DNA of 64,000 bases from Lepidurus packardi (lineage: Eukaryota > Arthropoda > Branchiopoda > Notostraca > Triopsidae): NCBI GenBank assembly GCA_023053545.1, contig JAKZAN010000001.1, forward strand, positions 248,001 to 312,000. The letters run 5' to 3'. The position numbers and the translations under genes were made by a program. Below, piece by piece: positions 55,399 through 64,000 of the stretch. The notes below the pieces were generated by a model that was given only the letters and a program-made list of their open reading frames with translations, was not told where the DNA came from and searched no databases. Within the stretch, counting starts at the first letter, position 1. Each line of letters starts with the position of its first letter.

Positions 55399-56994
55399 TT
55401 AGATGAGATCAACTAGTCCTGTTATTCTTATGAAGTCCGCCAAATATGATTGTGCTAAAAATTGCTTATGTTCCGTAAGTTTGCCAAACCCCAGAATGTT
55501 CTCGAGTTTAAATTCCATTCCTTCTTTAATCATTTTATTCTTGAGGAATTCACGTTCCATTGAGTTATACAGACATTTCATAACCTTATGTTCCACCGTA
55601 TCATCTCTCTCGCCACATCTATCACATGCGCTATTTCTTTTTAACTTGAACCTATGCTGCCATGCTCCTGTTCTTCCGTGACCACATCTCAGTCTTAAAA
55701 GAACTACTGCCATTTTTCTGTTTTTGTGCAATAACCAGGGTGCTGGCCTTATGTTTGTAGCAGATTGAACAAGATTTTGTAAAGAGCTGTTTTTTAATCG
55801 CTGAAGTACTTTTTGTTCTATCTTCTGTTTGATTACGGTTGTGATTTCGTGTCTTGTGAGTTCTCTTAAAATTGTCTGATTTGAGTTTTTTCCAATCCTT
55901 GCCGCCGAATCTGCTGCTTCATTTCCAGCGATACCTATATGTGCAGGAACCCATTGCAACGTTATGTCAAAGTTGTTTGTTTGTAACAACCGTATTTTTT
56001 TCTGAATATCTTGTACTATTTCGAAGTAGGCCCTCCTTCCATATGAAGCAATAGCACTGAGTGCAGCTCTTGAGTCCGAAAGGATAAGGTATTTGTTTGT
56101 ATCCGAATTCTCGATAATTGCTAGCGCTTCCTTGATGGCGTACAGTTCTGCTGCCAGTACCGATGACCACCGAGGGAGCGCGAAGGCGACCGAGGTATTT
56201 TCAGTTTCTATGTGTATCCCTGCCCCCGAATGCCCATCTTCATCTCTGGACCCATCTGTATAAACTTTGGTATGATTGGGGTAGATTTGGTGTAAGTACT
56301 CGTACACAAGTTGCTTACAGTCAGTTATCAATTCTTTTTTCGTGCTTAGTTGTGGTATAACTTTGACTATATTTGTGGCCTCAAAATCCCAAGGGGGAAT
56401 TAGGTTTTCAAAAAAATCTCCTTCTTTTGCCTGCGCAATTTCATAAGACTCGTACATCTGTTTGTATGCTGTCCATAATGATGAACTACGGTTGTTGTAA
56501 ACCTTTTTAACTACTAGATCGTTTTTGTGGCATTCTACCATTCTATTAAAATAGTTGGAGGCTAACAGGTCCCTTCTGTCCTTGAGAGGTATGGTACCTG
56601 TTGCACACAATAGTACTGCTATCGGTGTCGTTTTGGTGGCTCCTAGAATAATTCTCAGGGCTCTGTTTTGGATCACCTCAAGGCATTGAAGTTTTTTAAC
56701 ATTTATATCCTTGTATATTATGGAGCCATATTCCAGTTTTGACCTTATTAACCCTTGATAGAGTGTCTTCATGACTTGTTGACTACTCCCCCAACTGGTC
56801 CCTGCTAGTCTGCTGATCAACCCTATTGCTTTCATCCCTTTTTTCTTGATGTCTTCTAGATGTTCTGAGAAAGACAAAGTCTTATTAAAGGTCAAACCCA
56901 GAAATTTAGCCGTCTCCACTCTCGCTAGCTCCTTCCCATTGATCTTCAATTTCCGTCCGCTTTCTAATTTTCGTTTTCGAGTGATTACCATGAA
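55399..56994 (-). mobile_element. Jockey/I-type non-LTR element D, RT end and RNase H, cut by the assembly gap
   Basis: One open reading frame on the minus strand from the N gap to a stop at 55399, no internal stops over about 530 codons. It starts after the RT palm (KRKLESGRKLKINGKEL, VETAKFLGLTFNKTLSF), continues through the thumb, then RNase H with all catalytic residues: YTDGSRDEDG (Asp), VLAAELYAIKEAL (Glu), ILSDSRAALSA (Asp) and GNEAADSAA (Asp). It ends with a Cys/His part (CGHGRTGAW, CDRCGERDDTVEHK). Intact enough to be a recently active element; the endonuclease and RT palm lie in or beyond the gap. Related to element A in the thumb region (LISRLAGTSWG versus LQKLAGTSWG). Confidence 0.85.
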
Positions 56995-57000
56995 ATTTGA

Positions 57001-57100
57001 NNNNNNNNNNNNNNNNNNNNNNNNNNNNNNNNNNNNNNNNNNNNNNNNNNNNNNNNNNNNNNNNNNNNNNNNNNNNNNNNNNNNNNNNNNNNNNNNNNNN
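57001..57100. other. Assembly gap, 100 N
   Basis: Exactly 100 undetermined bases, the usual placeholder for a gap of unknown size. Left is element D, right is the repeat family of 57.1-64 kb. Adjacency across it is not proven. Confidence 1.
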
Positions 57101-57102
57101 TT

Positions 57103-58922
57103 TGAATTTATTTTTCCAAAGTGGCTTTCTGGTTTCTTTCCCCAATCGAAGAGTCCATTATATGTTTGCAAGCTGCACTAAACCCTACAAACTGCGCCAT
57201 CTAGTATCAACTAGTAGAGACTCACTGAACACCCCAAGGCACGAACGAGCCAGCAGAAGGGTGTTTTTCTCCTAATACTTTTGACATAATACTGATGCTT
57301 GTCTCTTTTGTTCTAGAATTCTCGGCGAAAACGAAGGGAAGGCTTTCAACTGGATTCACTGCGTGACTACCCAAGATGAGAGCCATTTGAAGCCTTTCTG
57401 ACGCTGAACTCCGCCCACTTTTGAAGAAGACGAGGAAACTTGTGAGCCGCAGTTACCAGATTCGTCTTTGATGTTCGTTACGCAAGATCCATTTTTTAGT
57501 TTTAATGAACTCGATCTTTTTGTATTAATATCTGCTTTTGTCATTGTCCAATAGGCTTGAGGTAGAGCTCCGTTGTGCTAATATTTCGCATTGGGAAATA
57601 CCACGAGTGTGTTAAGTCTTCAACGGTAGCAACGGAGCTTCTCTGGGTTTTGGAGGGCGTGGTTCGGGTGCATTGTGGGGCCTGTGGAGGACCAGCAGGA
57701 AAGGGGCGTTATATTCTGGTGTGGTGATGAAGAGGCGGAGTAAGTTTTGACTTGTTGTTTTATTTTATTCTGTGTACTAGTGTTGTTGTTTTTATTCAAA
57801 TAGGCTATCCATTGGAACTCCTGCGTTACTACTTAACAACATCTCAATGACATTATTAATGTATGTTGTTAAATGCCGTCCATTAGAAGAAAGCGAAGAC
57901 ATAAGAAGTGGCTCGGTTCTGGCCCTCGAATTCGCCACAAGTTTCGGTTTGGCAAGCCGTTCTCTGATTCGCTACCATGGATGGACGAACCCGAACCGAA
58001 GCTGCGTAGCACTGCATGTGTTTTCGTATAAACACCAAACCGTGTCCGGATAGTTTCAAGAGTTTGTTGCCTTTGAACGGATGTCCACCCTGAAGAACCC
58101 TATAACGTCAGTTGCTCCCTAGCAAGCAGTCAGTGCTCACCTGCTTCTCTCCAGCGATGTTGTGAAAGCTAGTAGTGAGTTTATAGTTAAACATTACCAA
58201 GCATGTTGAACATTAACAATCGGATTAAGCGTTATCTTCGAAAACATTACCAATTGGATCTACGAAAACCTGGAATCAATTCAAGTGCGCGTTTAAAGTG
58301 TTACGTGTGGTGTTTGGCAAAAGGCTTGTCAGGCCTATGCCAGTGCAAAAATATGTGTTCTCTACTTCATCTCTATGTGTGCTCTCTACTTCATCCCTGC
58401 ATTACACCGGAAATGCAAAAGTGAGGACGAACGTCTCAAACGAGTGTTGTTGTGTTTTAGTTGTGTGTCGGGAGTCTACAAACACAAAATTCGGCAAGTT
58501 TTCTCCTCCAAAGTCCTCCTCCTTTTCATACGTTTTCTGTTTTCACTCGTTTTGGGAGCCTTCCTCTGCGGATGTGTTCACACTTATTTGTAAGTTTTAA
58601 ACATTTTGTTAATGAATTGATTTCATGCGTGCTAATATTTTTCTATTTTCTTCTAGTTTTCGGTGGCGAAATGAAGGGGAAGAGTAATCCTGTGACAAGA
58701 GGTCAATCTAACGAATCCGATTTCAGTTTCAGTTTTGTGTTGATTTCTTATTTTTTTTAAATTCTCTTTTTAATGTTGTTTTTATTCCAATAGGCTATGC
58801 ATTTATCCATTATTACTTAACACATCTCCATGACTGACACATCTCCTGTTCTGCTAAGCTCAGGCTGTGGGGAGACAGCTATTGTTTCGTGTGCTGTGTG
58901 AGCCGCCAGGAGAACCAGATAT
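57103..58922. repeat. Uncharacterised repeat family, copy outside the palindrome
   Basis: 57103-57935 matches 59033-59848 at about 95 percent (for example AAGTGGCTTTCTGGTTT, CAACTGGATTCACTGC, the CAACGGTAGCAACGGAGC block). After that, 58562-58680 matches 59850-59965, so the palindrome copy has lost about 620 bp of this one. ORFs in it are short and not conserved. GT..TTTTCTTCTAG signals may reflect transcription. A divergent copy lies at 24.3-27.1 kb. Confidence 0.75.
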
Positions 58923-60871
58923 GCCCGGAGTTGAAGAGTGTGGTGGAATCCGGCTGCGATTTTGCCGTGTTTTCAAGATTGTTGCTGTTTTGGGGGGATC
59001 CACGTGTTCGCTCAGTCGAGGTAAGAACTTGTTTGAATTTTTTTCAAAGTGGCTTTCTGGTTTTTTTCCCCCAATCGAAGAGTCCATTATATGTTTACAA
59101 GCTGCAATAAACCCTACAAACTGCGCCATCTAGTATCAACAAGTAGAGACTCACTGAAAACCCCAAGGCACGAACGAACCAGCAAAAGGGTGTTTTTCTC
59201 CTAATACTTTTGACATAATACTGATTCTTGTCTCTTTTGTTTCTAGAATCCTCGGAGTGAAAACGAAGGGAAGGCTTTCAACTGGATTCACTGCATGACT
59301 ACCCAAGACTAGAGCCATTTGAAGACTTTCTAACGCTTAACTCGGCCCACTTTTGAAGAAGACGAGGAAACTTGTGTTACCAGATTCATCTTTGATGTTC
59401 GTTACGCAAGTTCCATTTTTAGTTTTAATGAACTCGATCTTTTTGTATTAATATCTGCTTTGTCATTGTCTAATAGGCTTGAGGTAGAGCTCCGTTGTGC
59501 TAATATTTCGCATTGGGAAATACCACGAGTGTGTTAAGTGTTCAACGGTAGCAACGGAGCTTCTCTGGGTTTTGGAGGGCGTGGTTCGGGTGCATTGTGG
59601 GGCCTGTGGAGGACCAGCAGGAAAGGGGCGTTATATTCTGGTGTGGTGATGAAGAGGCGGAGTAAGTTTTGCCTTGTTATTTTTTTTAATTCTCTATACT
59701 AGTGTTGTTTTTATTCAAATAGGCTATCCATTGGAACTCCTGCGTTACTACTTAACAACATCTCAATGACATTATGAATTTATGTTGTTAAATGCCGTCC
59801 ATTAGAAGAAAGCGAAGACATAAGAAGTGGCTCGGTTCTGGCCCTCGAATCTTCCTCTGCGGATGTGTTTGTTCACACTTATTTGTAAGTTTTAAACATT
59901 TTGTTCATGAATTTGTACTGATATTTTTCTCTTTTCTTCTAGTTTTCGGTGCCAAAATGAAGGGGAAGAGGAAGTAGTCCTGTGCCAAGAGGTCAGCATC
60001 TCCTAACGAATCAGATTTCAGTGTAAACGTCATGGGGACCTTCGGAGTGATGGTAGTAACGCTTTAAATTTACATTTATAAGTTTTTACTAATTGTTTCT
60101 TTCAGGCTAGCAAATAGAAGGCTATTTGGATCGAATATTTGGATTGAAGTCGAATATGGATGACAAGATTTCGAAGCGGGTAGCAAAAAGCCGATTTACA
60201 TGCAGTTTGTATTGTTGAGATTTCTTTTACATTTTAATTTTCTTCACTTTTCCCCAAGTCACGCTTTAGATTCGCCGCTTCTTCATTCGCCGTTCTCCTT
60301 GTACTTCAGGATTTCAGTTGACTGAGTTTCAACTGACTTGACTTTTAATTTATTTTCTTAATTTTAAGTTTTATTTATTTGTTTGTTTTGTTTATTTGTT
60401 CGTCTTATTTGTTGTACCAAAAAGTTCCCCGTAAAATCTAGTTTCAAAAAAGGTCCTTTTTGTATTATTTGCCAATTTTTCAATAAAAATTTAAATTTTA
60501 AATATTTTTGCGTGATTTTTCAAAAAATCCGCTAAAAAAGGGGGCGTGGTTTCCGAAATGGACGAATCCTATTGGTGGATTGGACCAAAAAGGGGGCGTG
60601 GCTCCTTTTCGAGATTTCGAAGCGTTTTCTGGGGTATTTTCCATAAGGATCCCTGCACGATCAAGGGGGTCCCCTTGAAAAATCGTCAAAAATTGAAGCC
60701 TCGCCCCTTTCCCTGTACCCAACTCCCCTGCTCGGTTTCCTATCCACGATATTCGAGCTCGTAATGCCGAAGCATCACAATTTCGAATATGCGAATAGGA
60801 ACCTTGCCAGGAAGGCATATGGTACAGGGAAAGGGAGCCAATTAATATTTCGTTTATTCGACGAAATAAAG

Positions 60872-60942
60872 TGCCACGACCGGGAATCGAACCGAGGACC
60901 TTTGGGTCCCCAGTCATGCGTGGTATCCACGCGGTCATGGGC
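60872..60942 (-). other. tRNA-like sequence (SINE head or tRNA pseudogene), left arm
   Basis: Minus-strand 71 nt with A-box-like TGACCGCGTGG and B-box GGTTCGATTCC, ending CGGTCGTGGCA. The T-arm pairs well, the D-arm forms GCGTGG..CCACGC, but the anticodon arm and acceptor pairing are poor. It probably derives from a tRNA and could carry a Pol III promoter. Confidence 0.5.
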
Positions 60943-60984
60943 TTATATATAATAGGCGTTGAGGCAGGTATATAACCAACATAG

Positions 60985-61070
60985 GAACCAAGGTGTATAT
61001 ATATGTATATGTATGTATGTGTATGTGTGTATGTATGTATGTATGTGTATCTATGTATGTATGTATACAT
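60985..61070. repeat. TATG microsatellite, left arm
   Basis: Run of (TATG)n with GTGTAT variants. The mirror image is at 61853-61938. Confidence 0.85.
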
Positions 61071-61402
61071 GGTGTACGTGCAAGGTTGCGAGAAGGTTAT
61101 TTGAAGGTCATTGAGGTCATTTGAAGGTTATTTGAAGTCCGGGTAGCTAAAGGTGTACGTGCAAGGTTGCATGAAGGTTGTTTGAAGGTTATTTGAAGGT
61201 CATTGAGGTCATTTGAAGGTTATTTGAAGTCCGGGTAGCTAAAGGTGTACGTGCAAGGTTGCCTGAAGGTTATTTGAAGGTCATTGAGGTCATTTGAAGG
61301 TTATTTGAAGTCCGGTAGCTAAAGGTGTACGTGCAAGGTTGCATGAAGGTTGTTTGAAGGTTATTTGAAGGTCATTGAGGTTATTTGAAGGTCATTGAAA
61401 TC
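61071..61402 (+). repeat. 80-92-bp minisatellite, left half of palindrome centre
   Basis: Four units beginning GGTGTACGTGCAAGGTTGC (61071, 61152, 61244, 61324), each built from 11-bp steps of the type GAAGGTTATTT. Unit lengths 80-92 bp because step number varies. Confidence 0.9.
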
Positions 61403-61861
61403 CAATTCAATGACCTTCAAATAACCTTCAAATAACCTTGAAGTAACCTTCATGCAACCTTGCACGTACACCTTTAGCTACCCGGACTTCAAATAACCTT
61501 CAAATGACCTCAATGACCTTCAAATAACCTTCAAACAACCTTCATGCAACCTTGCACGTACACCTTTATCTACCGGACTTCAAATAACCTTCAAATGACC
61601 TCAATGACCTTCAAATAACCTTCAAATGACCTCAATGACCTTCAAATAACCTTCAGGCAACCTTGCACGTACACCTTTAGCTACCCGGACTTCAAATAAC
61701 CTTCAAATGACCTCAATGACCTTCAAATAACCTTCAAACAACCTTCATGCAACCTTGCACGTACACCTTTAGCTACCCGGACTTCAAATAACCTTCAAAT
61801 GACCTCAATGACCTTCAAATAACCTTCTCGCAACCTTGCACGTACACCATGTATACATACA
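61403..61861 (-). repeat. 80-92-bp minisatellite, inverted half of palindrome centre
   Basis: Same units in reverse complement, five copies, so slightly longer than the left half. The orientation changes near 61403-61412 (GGTCATTG..CAATGACC). Confidence 0.9.
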
Positions 61862-64000
61862 TACATAGATACACATACATACATACATACATACACACAT
61901 ACACATACATACATATACATATATATACACCTTGGTTCCTATGTTGGTTATATACCTGCCTCAACGCCTATTATATATAAGCCCATGACCGCGTGGATAC
62001 CACGCATGACTGGGGACCCAAAGGTCCTCGGTTCGATTCCCGGTCGTGGCACTTTATTTCGTCGAATAAACGAAATATTAATTGGCTCCCTTTCCCTGTA
62101 CCATATGCCTTCCTGGCAAGGTTCCTATTCGCATATTCGAAATTGTGATGCTTCGGCATTACGAGCTCGAATATCGTGGATAGGAAACCGAGCAGGGGAG
62201 TTGGGTACAGGGAAAGGGGCGAGGCTTCAATTTTTGACGATTTTTCAAGGGGACCCCCTTGATCGTGCAGGGATCCTTATGGAAAATACCCCAGAAAACG
62301 CTTCGAAATCTCGAAAAGGAGCCACGCCCCCTTTTTGGTCCAATCCACCAATAGGATTCGTCCATTTCGGAAACCACGCCCCCTTTTTTAGCGGATTTTT
62401 TGAAAAATCACGCAAAAATATTTAAAATTTAAATTTTTATTGAAAAATTGGCAAATAATACAAAAAGGACCTTTTTTGAAACTAGATTTTACGGGGAACT
62501 TTTTGGTACAACAAATAAGACGAACAAATAAACAAAACAAACAAATAAATAAAACTTAAAATTAAGAAAATAAATTAAAAGTCAAGTCAGTTGAAACTCA
62601 GTCAACTGAAATCCTGAAGTACAAGGAGAACGGCGAATGAAGAAGCGGCGAATCTAAAGCGTGACTTGGGGAAAAGTGAAGAAAATTAAAATGTAAAAGA
62701 AATCTCAACAATACAAACTGCATGTAAATCGGCTTTTTGCTACCCGCTTCGAAATCTTGTCATCCATATTCGACTTCAATCCAAATATTCGATCCAAATA
62801 GCCTTCTATTTGCTAGCCTGAAAGAAACAATTAGTAAAAACTTATAAATGTAAATTTAAAGCGTTACTACCATCACTCCGAAGGTCCCCATGACGTTTAC
62901 ACTGAAATCTGATTCGTTAGGAGATGCTGACCTCTTGGCACAGGACTACTTCCTCTTCCCCTTCATTTTGGCACCGAAAACTAGAAGAAAAGAGAAAAAT
63001 ATCAGTACAAATTCATGAACAAAATGTTTAAAACTTACAAATAAGTGTGAACAAACACATCCGCAGAGGAAGATTCGAGGGCCAGAACCGAGCCACTTCT
63101 TATGTCTTCGCTTTCTTCTAATGGACGGCATTTAACAACATAAATTCATAATGTCATTGAGATGTTGTTAAGTAGTAACGCAGGAGTTCCAATGGATAGC
63201 CTATTTGAATAAAAACAACACTAGTATAGAGAATTAAAAAAAATAACAAGGCAAAACTTACTCCGCCTCTTCATCACCACACCAGAATATAACGCCCCTT
63301 TCCTGCTGGTCCTCCACAGGCCCCACAATGCACCCGAACCACGCCCTCCAAAACCCAGAGAAGCTCCGTTGCTACCGTTGAACACTTAACACACTCGTGG
63401 TATTTCCCAATGCGAAATATTAGCACAACGGAGCTCTACCTCAAGCCTATTAGACAATGACAAAGCAGATATTAATACAAAAAGATCGAGTTCATTAAAA
63501 CTAAAAATGGAACTTGCGTAACGAACATCAAAGATGAATCTGGTAACACAAGTTTCCTCGTCTTCTTCAAAAGTGGGCCGAGTTAAGCGTTAGAAAGTCT
63601 TCAAATGGCTCTAGTCTTGGGTAGTCATGCAGTGAATCCAGTTGAAAGCCTTCCCTTCGTTTTCACTCCGAGGATTCTAGAAACAAAAGAGACAAGAATC
63701 AGTATTATGTCAAAAGTATTAGGAGAAAAACACCCTTTTGCTGGTTCGTTCGTGCCTTGGGGTTTTCAGTGAGTCTCTACTTGTTGATACTAGATGGCGC
63801 AGTTTGTAGGGTTTATTGCAGCTTGTAAACATATAATGGACTCTTCGATTGGGGGAAAAAAACCAGAAAGCCACTTTGAAAAAAATTCAAACAAGTTCTT
63901 ACCTCGACTGAGCGAACACGTGGATCCCCCCAAAACAGCAACAATCTTGAAAACACGGCAAAATCGCAGCCGGATTCCACCACACTCTTCAACTCCGGGC
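61462..64000 (-). repeat. Giant palindrome, right arm
   Basis: Exact reverse complement of 58923-61461 apart from the different minisatellite copy number. It continues beyond the window. Confidence 0.9.
61981..62051 (+). other. tRNA-like sequence, right arm
   Basis: Mirror copy of 60872-60942, with the B-box GGTTCGATTCC at 62030-62040. Confidence 0.5.

Larger units (their letters stand above)
58923..61461 (+). repeat. Giant palindrome, left arm
   Basis: Each base at position p has its complement at 122923-p; for example the sequence at 58923-58942 is the complement of 63981-64000, and blocks at 59792-59977, 60546-60764 and 60764-60952 recur exactly inverted. The arm is 2.54 kb within the window and runs off its right side; identity looks near perfect. 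Confidence 0.9.

Noticed and set aside
60498-61070. 190-codon ORF on the minus strand
   Set aside because: It translates a TATG microsatellite and tRNA-like repeat; its start is low-complexity (Tyr/Ile/His/Thr) and the sequence is part of a palindrome.
61071-61861. CRISPR-like array
   Set aside because: Repeats are contiguous 11-bp steps and 80-92-bp units without unique spacers, in a eukaryotic sequence.
61981-62051. Functional tRNA gene
   Set aside because: Anticodon arm and acceptor stem do not pair; only the A and B boxes and T-arm fit.
61985-62425. 146-codon ORF on the plus strand
   Set aside because: Mirror copy of the above in the other palindrome arm; no domain.

Overview
The window is eukaryotic nuclear DNA. 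Genes are split by short introns (about 57-80 nt, GT..AG), most of the sequence is transposon debris, and a 100-base N gap (57001-57100) marks a scaffold join. Intron size, a methuselah-type GPCR, arthropod-style Jockey/I and gypsy retroelements and a Mutator/Kolobok-like transposase with YqaJ nuclease all suggest an arthropod. A branchiopod crustacean such as Daphnia is my best guess, but it is an inference.

Host genes, by position: the 5' exons of a NOL11-like nucleolar protein gene (minus strand, left edge); three paralogous NACHT-LRR (NLR-like) genes on the minus strand (4.45-8.11, 35.5-39.4 and 51.2-54.9 kb), for which I could follow a consistent exon series with matching phases; one TM3-TM5 exon of an aminergic GPCR (11.3 kb); a three-exon TMEM64/VTT-domain gene (29.0-30.7 kb, plus strand); the ectodomain part of an adhesion or methuselah-like GPCR (31.1-33.0 kb, minus); and the TM3-TM7 part of a methuselah-like GPCR (41.1-42.1 kb, minus), cut off at the edge of a transposon.

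Mobile DNA fills most of the rest: a degenerate Jockey-like non-LTR element at 0.77-3.9 kb with fragments at 20.6, 27.5-29.0 and 34.4-34.9 kb; an I-like non-LTR element (12.1-20.6 kb) whose gag ORF is split by a decayed gypsy element (12.9-17.3 kb, itself internally inverted and lacking its 3' LTR); a hAT fragment (9.2-9.7 kb); another non-LTR element with an RNase H domain (55.4-57.0 kb); and two abutting TTAA-flanked DNA transposons (42092-45377 and 45382-50656). The second DNA transposon encodes a Mutator/Kolobok-like DDE transposase that runs into a YqaJ-family exonuclease; the first has lost the DDE part but keeps the nuclease. The right end (58.9-64.0 kb) is an almost perfect giant palindrome with arms of over 2.5 kb, a central inverted minisatellite and a tRNA-like sequence in each arm.

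The two most interesting systems are the transposase-YqaJ fusion transposons, with visible empty sites in paralogous DNA, and the NLR family. The NLR exon before the NACHT region encodes a RHIM/amyloid-signalling-like motif in two of the three copies. Several retroelement and gene copies also carry short templated or tandem insertions at deletion joints, a recurring repair scar in this genome.
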